64,000 bases of DNA from an uncultured Campylobacter sp. (GTDB taxonomy: Bacteria; Campylobacterota; Campylobacteria; Campylobacterales; Campylobacteraceae). The translations under genes were made by a program, and so were the position numbers. Of the stretch, positions 8,310 to 17,306 are shown in pieces (position 1 is the first letter of the stretch; every line of letters begins with the position of its first letter). The stretch lies in contig NZ_CAURPW010000003.1 of the NCBI RefSeq assembly GCF_963526985.1, positions 155,892 through 219,891 of the forward strand. Reading direction: 5' to 3'. Under the pieces are notes generated by a model. The model was not told where the DNA came from and did not search any database. It worked only from the letters and a program-made list of their open reading frames with translations.

Positions 8310-10031
8310 ATGAACGTTTGGGACTTAACCCCGCTTTTTAAAAACGAAAAAGAGCTGGAGATTTCGGCTCTTTCGTTGCAAAACGAGTGCGAAAAATTTG
8401 AAGCCAAATACTCGGATAAGTTTTTAAATTTAAGAGACGAGGAGTTTTTAGGCGCGCTTAGCGAGTATGAAAATTTACTAGAAAACATCGCTCGCGTGCA
8501 AATTTACGTGAGCCTAGTTTTTTCAAAAGACACCTCAAAGGGCGCGTTTTACGCCAAATTTGACGAGCTTAGCTCAAAGGCGCAAAATCATCTGCTATTT
8601 TTCGAGCTTAAATTTAACGAATTTGACGAAGCCAGACAAAACAAAATCATCGCCAAAAGCGCGAGACTCGGCTACTATCTAGCCAATATCGCAAAAGAAA
8701 AAGCCCACCAGCTAAGCCTAAAAGAGGAGCAAATTTTACTCCGCACGGCAAACACGGGCGCGGAAGGCTTTTCGCGGCTTTTTGACGAGACGCTAAGCGC
8801 GCTTAAGTTTAAATTTAAGGGCGAGATGTTAGGCGAAGAGGAGATTTTATCCAAACTTCACAGCCCGGACCGAGCCGAGCGAAAAGCAGCCGCAAAGAGC
8901 CTCTCGGGCGGCCTAGCACCGCAGCAGCATCTGCTTAGCTACATCTATAATATGATAAAAACCAGCCTAAAAACCAGCTGCGAGCTGAGGAATTTTGACC
9001 TGCCCGAAAGCCCGCGGCATTTCTCAAACCAAACGACCAAGGCTAGCGTAGACGCGCTCATACAGGCTGCTGAAACGAGCTTTGATCTGCCGATTAAATT
9101 TTACGAAAAAAAGCGTAAAATTTTAGGCCTTAAAAAGCTTTACGACTACGATAGATACGCACCGCTTGAGCAGAGTAAGAGCGTTTATAAATTTGAAGAG
9201 TGCAAAAAAATCGTACTTGAGACTTTTGCCAAATTTAGCCCAAAATTCGGCGATATAGCCGCTCGCGCGTTTAAAGAAGGCTGGATCGACGTATATCCTG
9301 CGCGAAATAAACGAGGCGGCGCCTTTTCTCAATCAGGCGTCGCAAATGCTCATCCTTACGTACTTTTAAACCACACCGACGAGAGGCGGGATCTTTTTAC
9401 CCTAGCGCACGAGCTAGGCCACGCCGCACATCAAAATCTAGCCTATGAAAGCGTAGGATTTCTAAACGCCGACACGCCGCTAACTACGGCGGAGACGGCA
9501 TCGGTGTTTTGCGAGATGTTGGTTTTCGATCACGTAAAAAGCACGCTAAAAGGCAAAGAAAAAACTGCCCTACTCGCGGGCAAGATCGAGGATATCTTCG
9601 CTACGCTTTATCGCCAGATAAACTTCACGACCTTTGAGCGCCGAGTTCACGCGCATGAGGGCGAGATAAGTGCTGATGAGCTAAATAAAATTTGGCTCGA
9701 AGAGAGCTCTAAGATGTTCGGGCCAAGCGTCACGCTAAACGACTACTACAAAATTTGGTGGAGCTACATCCCGCACTTTATCCACACGCCGTTTTACTGC
9801 TACGCCTACTCCTACGCGCAGCTTTTGGTGCTGGCGATTTTTGGGCTTTATAAAAGCGGCAAATGCGAAAATTTCGTGCAAATTTACACCGAGTTTTTAA
9901 GCGCGGGCGGCTCACGCTCGCCAAAAGAGCTGGTCGGGATGTTCGGTTTTGATATCGAGGACGCGGCGTTTTGGCAAATCGGCATAAACGAGGTTAGAAA
10001 GCTAGTGGAGGAGTTTTGCCAAGAAGCGTAG
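8310..10031 (+). CDS. pepF: Oligoendopeptidase F, M3 family zinc peptidase
   Basis: Cytoplasmic metallopeptidase that trims short peptides. It has 573 residues, normal for bacterial PepF. The M3 zinc site LAHELGHAAHQ (HEXXH) lies near residue 368, with the downstream Glu ligand in the TAETASVFCEM helix. The N-terminal helical domain is intact. Starts at ATG 8310 shortly after sstT. No sign of damage. Substrate specificity cannot be read from the sequence. Confidence 0.93.
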   Translation: MNVWDLTPLFKNEKELEISALSLQNECEKFEAKYSDKFLNLRDEEFLGALSEYENLLENIARVQIYVSLVFSKDTSKGAFYAKFDELSSKAQNHLLFFELKFNEFDEARQNKIIAKSARLGYYLANIAKEKAHQLSLKEEQILLRTANTGAEGFSRLFDETLSALKFKFKGEMLGEEEILSKLHSPDRAERKAAAKSLSGGLAPQQHLLSYIYNMIKTSLKTSCELRNFDLPESPRHFSNQTTKASVDALIQAAETSFDLPIKFYEKKRKILGLKKLYDYDRYAPLEQSKSVYKFEECKKIVLETFAKFSPKFGDIAARAFKEGWIDVYPARNKRGGAFSQSGVANAHPYVLLNHTDERRDLFTLAHELGHAAHQNLAYESVGFLNADTPLTTAETASVFCEMLVFDHVKSTLKGKEKTALLAGKIEDIFATLYRQINFTTFERRVHAHEGEISADELNKIWLEESSKMFGPSVTLNDYYKIWWSYIPHFIHTPFYCYAYSYAQLLVLAIFGLYKSGKCENFVQIYTEFLSAGGSRSPKELVGMFGFDIEDAAFWQIGINEVRKLVEEFCQEA

Positions 10032-10127
10032 CGAGCGTAAATTTGACGCTAAATTTTGCGTTAATTCAAGGTTAAATTCGGCGCCGAGGCAGACGGTAAA
10101 ATTTAAAAAAGCACAAAAGGAGGCAAA

Positions 10128-10565
10128 ATGCTTGATGAGATTTTAGACGACGAGAAATTTTCGGCGATAATGAAACGCCACGTTTTTGAGTGCGTGGAGT
10201 ATATGCTAAAAAACGACCGCGCGTTTTCGGCGATGGCTAACCTTGATCTAGTCAAATTTGACCCCGAGCTGCCTGAGTATATTAGCAGCACCTTTACGGC
10301 TCCCGTTATCGTCTTTACGCTTGCGGGCTACACTTTTAGCAGCGCTAAGCTAACGCCGGAGGAGTTAAGCTTCGAGGCTGGCTTCGGTAAGGAAAATTTC
10401 GCCAGCGTCGTTAGCTTTCCGCTTGGAGCTATCGTTCAAATTTTAGTAGAAAACAGCCCGATTTTAGTAAATTTTTCCGTATACAAAACTCAAAAAAGCC
10501 AGCTCGAAAAATCAATGTCGGCGCTAATGTCAAACCCGAATAATAAAGATTTATTTAAAAAGTGA
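10128..10565 (+). CDS. Conserved hypothetical protein with possible SspB-like fold
   Basis: 145 residues, soluble, with an AAGGAG-type ribosome site before ATG 10128. I do not recognise it with certainty. The central stretch LSFEAGFGKENFASVVSFPL (about 80-99) followed by GAIVQILVENSP resembles the core of SspB, the ClpXP adaptor for ssrA-tagged proteins, in which a FNARFGG strand is followed by VSVPLAAVLAIYARENG. The N-terminus is longer than in SspB and no clear C-terminal ClpX-binding tail is present. It could equally be an unrelated beta-rich protein. Coupled to the next small gene by a 4-bp overlap. Confidence 0.7.
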   Translation: MLDEILDDEKFSAIMKRHVFECVEYMLKNDRAFSAMANLDLVKFDPELPEYISSTFTAPVIVFTLAGYTFSSAKLTPEELSFEAGFGKENFASVVSFPLGAIVQILVENSPILVNFSVYKTQKSQLEKSMSALMSNPNNKDLFKK

Positions 10566-10783
10566 GCAAAATTTTATCCGCCGTTTTGCTCGCGCTATTT
10601 TTTATAGGTTTACTTTTATACGCTTTTCCTTCATTCAAGTCGGGCGATATTAGTTTTGCCCAAATAGGCGGCTTTATAGCGCTCACTACGTTTTGCGCAT
10701 GTATTTTGACGGACGCGGATTTCGTCTTAAATTTGCTAAATTTACTTAAGCAAAACGCTATATTATTGCAGCGATTTTGCTAG
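10562..10783 (+). CDS. Small two-helix membrane protein
   Basis: 73 residues starting at a GTG that overlaps the stop of the preceding gene (GTGA), a typical translational coupling. Two hydrophobic segments (about 5-23 and 33-52) separated by a short polar loop; no known motif. The coupled arrangement and the absence of any other frame support it being real, but it is short and has a non-ATG start. Function unknown. Confidence 0.5.
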   Translation: MSKILSAVLLALFFIGLLLYAFPSFKSGDISFAQIGGFIALTTFCACILTDADFVLNLLNLLKQNAILLQRFC

Positions 10784-10862
10784 TAACGATTCTCTTATTT
10801 CTTAATATCAAAAATTAACTTGTAATTTTTAAACTAAATTCTATTTTTTAATCAAACTATAA

Positions 10863-10920
10863 ACGAATATTTATTATCATTTCGTATTTTATAGCAAATG
10901 AATATCAAAATTATCGTTAA
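10863..10920 (+). promoter_or_regulatory. Fur-like operator and promoter region of the TonB receptor
   Basis: Very AT-rich stretch with TTATTATCATT and, 25 bp later, AATGAATATCAAAATTATCG, which partly match the Fur consensus GATAATGATAATCATTATC. It ends just before the ribosome site AAGGATAG of the TonB-dependent receptor. Iron/Fur control is known for this receptor class; the assignment here rests on imperfect sites. Confidence 0.45.
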
Positions 10921-10932
10921 TAAGGATAGAAA

Positions 10933-13893
10933 ATGAACCGTCTTAAATTCTCTCTTGCCGCTTTGCTTCTTTTATCGAATTTAAATGCAAAAGAAGCCGA
11001 GGTCGAGCTAAAAGAAGTAACGGTTAGCGGCGAAGCGGAGGCGCAAAGCGATCCGCTACAAAAAAAGGTCGGCCAAAACGTAAAAAGCGCCAAAGAGCTA
11101 ACCAAAACGCAGGTTTCTGACAATAAAGACCTAGTGCGATACGAAACGGGCGTAACGACGGTAGAAGCCGGGCGTTTTGGCCAAAGCGGCTACGCGATAA
11201 GAGGCGTAGAAGAAAACCGCGTAGCTATCACGGTAGACGGCCTGCATCAGGCTCAGACGCTAAGCTCGCAAGGCTTTAAGGAGCTATTTGAAGGATACGG
11301 AAACTTTAACAACACTCGCAACGGCGTAGAGTTTGAAACGCTAAAACAAGCCACCATCTCAAAAGGCGCAGACTCCGTTCGTACGGGTTCTGGGTCTCTG
11401 GGCGGCTCCGTGATGTTTGAAACAAAAGACGCAAGGGATCTTTTGCTAGATAAGGACTACTTCTACGGCTACAAAGGCGGCTACAATACCGCCGATAATC
11501 AAACCATGCACTCGCACACCTTAGCCGGTAGGTTTAAGTGGTTTGATATCCTAGCCGTACAAACTAAGCGCAGACACCACGAGACGGAAAACTACGGTTA
11601 CAAGGGTTATGACGATAGCGTGCTAGGTAGAACCAGAGAAAAGGCCGATCCGTACTACATCAAAAAGACGAGCAGTCTTATTAAGCTAGGCTTCCAGCCT
11701 CATGAGGAGCATAGATTTACCTTTATGTCAGATACCTACAAAAACCGATCTCAAGGCAAAGACCTATCATACACGCTTACGCTTTCTAGCAACAGAGACG
11801 AGATCGTAGATACCGGTCTAAGATACAACGACGATATGATGGATAGAAAAAATCGCGCTTTTGCCTATGAAAATTTTAGCGAAACTCCGTTGTGGGATAC
11901 GATGAAATTTACATACTCCAACCAAAAAATTAAATCCCGCGCCAGAACCGAGGAGCACTGCCAAGCAGGAGAAAACTGCGCTGAAATTTCAAATCCTATC
12001 GGACTTCAGGTTAAAAACAACAAGGTTGTCGATAAATACGGCGGCGAAGTGACCCTGCAACGAACGCAGGAGATAGACCCCCAGTACGGCGGACTAACGT
12101 GGGTAAACAGGCTCGTAGATAGCCAAGGAAACGTCCATGAGCAGAATAAATTTAGCATCAATCAAAACGTAAGCAACACGTGGCTAGACTGCTCTATATT
12201 TGACTGCTCCCAGCCAAACATCGACGTGCTAAAATACGACTACGCCACCGATCAATACATAAAATCAACCGTTCCGCTAGATAAAAGCTATACCGACGCA
12301 AGCACGGGCAAGACCTTTAAACAAAGCTCGCAGAGCGGATACCTAATCACTCCGTACGGCAAGGGCTACTTAAGCCGCGACTGGAAAGAACGCGATCTAG
12401 ACACGAACACCAAGCAGTTTAACCTAGACTTTAACAAATACGCCAAAACGGGCGACGTAGAGCACGATATCGCATACGGACTAAGCTTTGCTAGAACCGA
12501 AAAATCTATGACGAACAAGCAAGGCTACGACGCTACGAGCAGCCGGTGGTGGGCGCCTAAGACGCTAGGTACGGATTTTTCGGGTACGCCCTATACTTGC
12601 GAAAATGCGCCGCTAACGCTACTTTACGCGCTTTGCCCTAGAACCGAGCCGCTAACGTCTTTTTTAATCCCGGTTAAAACAAAAGAAGGCGCTTTGTATC
12701 TAAACGACGATATGCGCGTAAACGACTGGCTGGGGATAAATTTAGGCTACCGCTACGACAAGATAAAATATAAACCAAACTACGTCCCGGGCTCTACGCC
12801 TAAAATCCCCGACGATATGGTGTTAGGTCTTTTCGTACCGTATAATCCTAGCCCGGAGCCAAAATGGTGGGACTATGCAGATAGAGACGAGTGGAAAAGA
12901 GCGCATGATGCATGGAAGCAAGAAGCGCCTAACAACGCGCTAGCTAACATAAAATACATCGCTAGGGATAAAAAATTTACAAATAGCTCTTATGCCATCG
13001 GGGCCGATATCGATCCGCTAGATTATTTTAGAGTACAGCTAAAATACTCCAAAGGCTTTAGAGCGCCTACTTCGGACGAGCTATATTTGGCGTTTAAGCA
13101 TCCTGATTTTACCATTCAACCAAATCCGGATCTAAAACCGGAAATAGCTAAGACAAAAGAGCTTGCATTAACGCTGCACGAGGGAAAAAGCTTTATAACG
13201 ACAAGCTTTTTTGAAACCAAATACGATAACTTTATAGACCTAATCTCGCTTGGCACCAAAAGCTACGCCACGGGCGGCGGCGGCAACACCATACCTTTTG
13301 CGCTATACGGTAACGTAAACCGTAGCAAAGCTACCGTGCGCGGTCTTGAGATAAACTCTATGCTGCATTTGGGTCAAATTTCAGACGCGCTAGAGGGCTT
13401 TCACGCTAGCTACAAACTAACGCTGCAAAAAGGCAGAGTGCAAACGGAAAACGACGGTAAAGTGCCGATGAACGCCATCCAGCCGACCACTGCGATCTAC
13501 GCTCTAGGCTACGCAAGCGCTGCGGATAAATTCGGCGCCGACATCTACGTCACTAGCGTCGCATCTAAAAAAGAAAAAGACACCTATAATATGTTCTGGC
13601 GCCTAGATACCGACCCGTACGGCAATCCATACAATACAAACAGCCACTCAAAATGGCGAAGTAACGCCTACACGCTAGTAGACGTCGTAACCTACGTGCG
13701 CCCGATTAAAAATTTGACGTTTAGGCTAGGCGTTTATAACCTAACTAACGAAAAATACATCACTTGGGACGCCGCGCGCTCTATCAGGCCTTTTGGCACT
13801 ATGAATATGATCGATAGAACCACGGGGCTAGGCATCAACCGCTTCTACTCGGCCGGTAGAAATTTCAGGCTAAACTGGGAATTTACGTTTTAA
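10933..13893 (+). CDS. TonB-dependent hemoglobin/transferrin/lactoferrin-type receptor
   Basis: Outer-membrane gated channel, 986 residues, for iron or heme capture from host proteins. A signal peptide (about 1-19, ending LNAKEA) is followed by a TonB-box-like KEVTVSG (about 28-34), the plug domain with RFGQSGYAIRGVEENRVAI, the family-typical ATISKGADSVRTGSGSLGGS and MFETKDARDL, then a long barrel ending in aromatic ...EFTF. The subfamily resembles HmuR/HgbA/TbpA-type receptors (TIGR01786 as I recall). Which host protein it binds cannot be told. Single gene, preceded by Fur-like DNA and closed by a strong terminator. A separate broken receptor lies at the right edge of the window. Confidence 0.9.
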   Translation: MNRLKFSLAALLLLSNLNAKEAEVELKEVTVSGEAEAQSDPLQKKVGQNVKSAKELTKTQVSDNKDLVRYETGVTTVEAGRFGQSGYAIRGVEENRVAITVDGLHQAQTLSSQGFKELFEGYGNFNNTRNGVEFETLKQATISKGADSVRTGSGSLGGSVMFETKDARDLLLDKDYFYGYKGGYNTADNQTMHSHTLAGRFKWFDILAVQTKRRHHETENYGYKGYDDSVLGRTREKADPYYIKKTSSLIKLGFQPHEEHRFTFMSDTYKNRSQGKDLSYTLTLSSNRDEIVDTGLRYNDDMMDRKNRAFAYENFSETPLWDTMKFTYSNQKIKSRARTEEHCQAGENCAEISNPIGLQVKNNKVVDKYGGEVTLQRTQEIDPQYGGLTWVNRLVDSQGNVHEQNKFSINQNVSNTWLDCSIFDCSQPNIDVLKYDYATDQYIKSTVPLDKSYTDASTGKTFKQSSQSGYLITPYGKGYLSRDWKERDLDTNTKQFNLDFNKYAKTGDVEHDIAYGLSFARTEKSMTNKQGYDATSSRWWAPKTLGTDFSGTPYTCENAPLTLLYALCPRTEPLTSFLIPVKTKEGALYLNDDMRVNDWLGINLGYRYDKIKYKPNYVPGSTPKIPDDMVLGLFVPYNPSPEPKWWDYADRDEWKRAHDAWKQEAPNNALANIKYIARDKKFTNSSYAIGADIDPLDYFRVQLKYSKGFRAPTSDELYLAFKHPDFTIQPNPDLKPEIAKTKELALTLHEGKSFITTSFFETKYDNFIDLISLGTKSYATGGGGNTIPFALYGNVNRSKATVRGLEINSMLHLGQISDALEGFHASYKLTLQKGRVQTENDGKVPMNAIQPTTAIYALGYASAADKFGADIYVTSVASKKEKDTYNMFWRLDTDPYGNPYNTNSHSKWRSNAYTLVDVVTYVRPIKNLTFRLGVYNLTNEKYITWDAARSIRPFGTMNMIDRTTGLGINRFYSAGRNFRLNWEFTF

Positions 13894-13907
13894 GCCGCAT
13901 TATTATT

Positions 13908-13929
13908 CAGACGGGCTTTTGCCCGTCTG
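13908..13929 (+). terminator. Rho-independent terminator of the TonB receptor gene
   Basis: Perfect 9-bp stem CAGACGGGC / GCCCGTCTG with a TTTT loop, followed by a T-rich tail (CTTGCTTTTATTTTT), 15 bp after the receptor stop codon. Confidence 0.9.
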
Positions 13930-14061
13930 CTTGCTTTTATTTTTACTTAATTTTTAGCGGCTCGGTTTAAAATTTGAGATTAAGCCAAAGCTAGCTCTTT
14001 GCGTAAATTTGCGTCCGAGCATTTTAAATTTATGCGGCATAGAGGCTAAATCAAAAGAGGT

Positions 14062-14934
14062 TTAAAAATCAAAACTCGCTTTGATCTTTAAAAATTTATG
14101 CAGCGTTTCCTCGTTTTCTTTTAGCGCGGCGGCATAGACCGAGCGAGTTAGCTTAAATTTAGCGATATTTATCTCAAAAAGCTTTGCTTCTCTTAGTTTA
14201 TCCTCGATCAAAAATCTCGGCAAAAACGCCACGTAAGTATCGGCGTCGTTTGATATCATCGCGCGGCAAACCATTATCGAGCCGTCTAGCGAATACGCCA
14301 CGTCAAGCGCATTCGCGTCTATGCCGTACTTTTGCAAAATATCATCAAGGTAGTTTCTGGTTCTGTCTTTGATAAATTTAAATTTAACCAGCTCCTCAGC
14401 CTTTACGCTTTCGACGATTTTTTTATTTGAAACCAAAATCAGCTCGTAGTCAAATAGCTTTTTAACGAGCAAGCTGCTATCAAGCGACTGCTCCAGGATG
14501 ATAGCGATGTCGCTGCGGCGGTCTTTTAGGTAGTTTATGAGCTCGCTTTGATCTTTTATCCTGATATCTAGCTCGCTGCCTACGCTTTGCGAGATTTTAT
14601 CCAGCAGCATCGATATGACCGCCTCGGCGATAAGTTGCGTGGTAGCGATTACTAGCGGTGCTTTGTCCGTTTTTATGCGCGCTAGCTCGTCTTTAAAACG
14701 AAACATCGCGCTTTCAAACTGAGTACAGAGTTTGTAAAATTTCTCGCCCTCGCGAGTTAGGACGATGCCGTTTTTCTTACGCATTATTAGCGTAGTTTGT
14801 AGCGCCTCTTCAAGCTTTTTCATCTGCAAAGTAACTGCCGGCTGCGAGATACCCAGCGCTCTTGAAGCCTTTGAAAAACTACGCTCCTTAACTATCTCCA
14901 TAAAGGTATAAAATTTACTAAAGTCATTGATCAC
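14062..14934 (-). CDS. LysR-family transcriptional regulator
   Basis: 290 residues, the standard LTTR size. The N-terminal winged helix-turn-helix (about 3-62) shows FSKASRALGISQPAVTLQMK followed by a linker helix; the C-terminal two-lobe effector domain begins near residue 90 (APLVIATTQLIAEAVIS). It points toward the TonB receptor but the two are convergent and separated by a terminator. The divergent neighbour is uvrD. LTTRs often control a divergent gene, but a helicase is an unlikely target, so the regulon is unknown. Confidence 0.9.
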   Translation of the reverse strand: MINDFSKFYTFMEIVKERSFSKASRALGISQPAVTLQMKKLEEALQTTLIMRKKNGIVLTREGEKFYKLCTQFESAMFRFKDELARIKTDKAPLVIATTQLIAEAVISMLLDKISQSVGSELDIRIKDQSELINYLKDRRSDIAIILEQSLDSSLLVKKLFDYELILVSNKKIVESVKAEELVKFKFIKDRTRNYLDDILQKYGIDANALDVAYSLDGSIMVCRAMISNDADTYVAFLPRFLIEDKLREAKLFEINIAKFKLTRSVYAAALKENEETLHKFLKIKASFDF

Positions 14935-15099
14935 ATCAGACTCCTTATTATTATATCAGCTTATAAAATCATCTTTTTAATATTGTATTGATTTATATCT
15001 GAAAACGCTCTTAATCTGACCCGAATTTATAACAACGGCGATTTTTAAGCTTATTTTGTTAGAATTTAATAATCTTAAAACGAAAAAGTAGGAAATTTA

Positions 15100-17184
15100 A
15101 TGTCCGATCTACTAGACGACCTAAACGAGAGCCAGCGCGAGGCCGCCTCGCATACGGACGGAGCGATGCTGATTTTAGCCGGAGCAGGCAGCGGCAAAAC
15201 CAAAACCATCACCACTCGCCTAGCCTATCTCATAAGCGAGCTAGGCATCCCGCCGTCAAACACCCTAACGCTAACCTTCACCAACAAAGCCGCAAGCGAG
15301 ATGCGAGCCCGCGCGCTAAATATGCTAGGCGCCGCCGGTAAAAATTTCACTCCGCTACTTTGCACTTTTCACAAATTCGGGCTTTTGTTTTTGAAATTTT
15401 ACATCGACCGCTTAAAGCGCAAAAACAACTTCGTCATCATCGACACCGACGATAAAAAGCGCATCTTAAAGGGCTTTGAGGGCGATATCGCGACCTCGGT
15501 TCTAGCTAACGAAATCTCAAATTTTAAAAACTCGCTTTTAAGCGTAGAAGAGGTTTTAAACCAAGGCGATATCTTTGCAAACGGACAAAATTTCAAAGAC
15601 GGCTACCACGCAAAGCTAGCAAACATCTATAAGCTTTACGAGGAGTATTTGGCGGCAAACAACCTCGTGGATTTTGACGACCTGCTGTGCCTTAGCTATA
15701 AAATTTTAGACGAGGACGAGGCTCTAGCGCGCGAAATTTCACAGCGCTACGCCTACGTGATGGTAGACGAGTATCAAGACACCAACGACCTTCAGTACAA
15801 GCTCCTGCGCAAACTCTGCTGCACGCACGAAAATATCGCGGTCGTGGGCGACGATGATCAAAGTATCTACGGCTGGCGCGGAGCAAAAATCGAAAATATA
15901 TTAAATTTTAAAGACCAGTTTAAAGACGTCAAGGTCATAAGGCTAGAGCAAAACTACCGCTCGACGAGTCAAATTTTACGCGCGGCAAACGAGCTGATCG
16001 ACCATAACAGAAACCGCCTGGGCAAAGAGCTAAAAAGCACCAAAGAAGGCGGCGAGGACGTCGCGCTAATGGAATCAGACGACGAAACGATGGAGAGCCT
16101 AAAAGTAGCCAAACGTATCAAAAAGCTGCTTGATAGCGGCGCGCAGGCTAGCGATATCGCTATATTGTACCGCATAAACGCCCTCTCTCGCTCGCTCGAA
16201 GAAGGCCTAACCAAAGAAAAAATCCCGTATAAGATGGTCGGCGGAGTTAAATTCTACGAGCGCGCCGAGGTCAAAGACGTCATCAGCTACCTAAGGCTGG
16301 TCGCAAACGAGAACGACGACTTCTCGCTAAAGCGCGTCATCAACCGCCCAAAACGCGGCCTTGGCAAAGTAAGCCTCGCAAAGATCGAAAAAATAGCTTT
16401 CGAGCATAAACTTTCGCTATTTGAAGCGATATCTAGCCTGGACGAAAACGACAAGGATCTAAGCAAAAAGATCGTCTCAAGCCTAGGCGAATTTGCGGCA
16501 AATTTAAGAGAGCTAAAAGAGTGCGACTCGCCCTATGAGCTAGTAGATAAACTAGAAGCTAAATTCGGCATCAAAAAATACTACGAGAGCCTACCAGACG
16601 GCTCCGAGCGCGTGGCAAACATCGACGAGTTTTACGCGATGATAAAAGATCAAATCAAGCAAAACCCAAGCTTTTCTATCGAGGAGTTTTTAAACGAGAT
16701 CGCACTGCAAAGCGAGCAGGATAACATCGGCGGCGAGGCGATCTCGATCATGAGTATCCATGCTAGCAAGGGGCTTGAGTTTGAGCATCTTTTCGTGATC
16801 GGGCTTGAAGAGGGGTTTTTCCCGCTTCTAGGCGACGGCAGCGACATCGAGGAGGAGCGACGCCTAGCCTACGTCGCCATCACCCGCGCCAAAAAAACCC
16901 TAACGCTAAGCTTTGTAAATTCGCGCTTTTATAAAGGTCAGAGAACGAGGCTGGAAAAGAGCAGATTTTTAAGCGAGGCGGGCGTTTGCAGCGGCAGTCT
17001 CATCATCCAAACGCAAGCGCAAACCGCGGGCGAATACAAAAAAGGCGACCTCGTCAAGCACAAAATTTTCGGTATCGGGCGCGTGACGGCGGTAGCTAAG
17101 ATCAAAAAAGAGCTAAAGCTAACGATAAATTTCGGCGGAATCAGCCGCGAGATAATGTCTAGCTTCGTCGAAAAAGCGGTGTGA
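15100..17184 (+). CDS. uvrD: UvrD/PcrA/Rep-type superfamily 1 DNA helicase
   Basis: ATP-driven 3'-5' DNA helicase for repair and replication restart, 694 residues. Motifs in order: Q-motif region LNESQREAASH, Walker A GAGSGKT (about 28-34), motif II VDEYQDTND, motif III DDQSIYGWRGA, motif IV QNYRSTSQI, motif V SIHASKGLEF and motif VI YVAITRAKK. The C-terminal KHKIFGIGRVTAV segment is the tudor-like tail of UvrD/PcrA rather than Rep. First gene of a long plus-strand run that continues through aat. Confidence 0.95.
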   Translation: MSDLLDDLNESQREAASHTDGAMLILAGAGSGKTKTITTRLAYLISELGIPPSNTLTLTFTNKAASEMRARALNMLGAAGKNFTPLLCTFHKFGLLFLKFYIDRLKRKNNFVIIDTDDKKRILKGFEGDIATSVLANEISNFKNSLLSVEEVLNQGDIFANGQNFKDGYHAKLANIYKLYEEYLAANNLVDFDDLLCLSYKILDEDEALAREISQRYAYVMVDEYQDTNDLQYKLLRKLCCTHENIAVVGDDDQSIYGWRGAKIENILNFKDQFKDVKVIRLEQNYRSTSQILRAANELIDHNRNRLGKELKSTKEGGEDVALMESDDETMESLKVAKRIKKLLDSGAQASDIAILYRINALSRSLEEGLTKEKIPYKMVGGVKFYERAEVKDVISYLRLVANENDDFSLKRVINRPKRGLGKVSLAKIEKIAFEHKLSLFEAISSLDENDKDLSKKIVSSLGEFAANLRELKECDSPYELVDKLEAKFGIKKYYESLPDGSERVANIDEFYAMIKDQIKQNPSFSIEEFLNEIALQSEQDNIGGEAISIMSIHASKGLEFEHLFVIGLEEGFFPLLGDGSDIEEERRLAYVAITRAKKTLTLSFVNSRFYKGQRTRLEKSRFLSEAGVCSGSLIIQTQAQTAGEYKKGDLVKHKIFGIGRVTAVAKIKKELKLTINFGGISREIMSSFVEKAV

Positions 17185-17186
17185 AA

Positions 17187-17306
17187 ATGAGTAAATTTGA
17201 GGCCTTGCAGGCTAAATACCGCGTCAAATTTGATCAAATTTACGTGCTCAAATTTGACGCTCGCGGATCAAATTTAACGCAACCTCTAAAGGTCAAATTT
17301 AAATGA
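17187..17306 (+). CDS. Possible 39-residue leader peptide coupled to truB
   Basis: ATG 2 bp after the uvrD stop opens a 39-residue frame (begins MSKFEALQAKYRVKF, ends LKVKFK) whose TGA overlaps the truB ATG as ATGA. It fills the whole uvrD-truB gap. Three CAAATTTGA-type words supply its recurring KFD residues, so it could be an accidental reading of repeat-rich spacer. No homology recognised. Confidence 0.3.
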   Translation: MSKFEALQAKYRVKFDQIYVLKFDARGSNLTQPLKVKFK

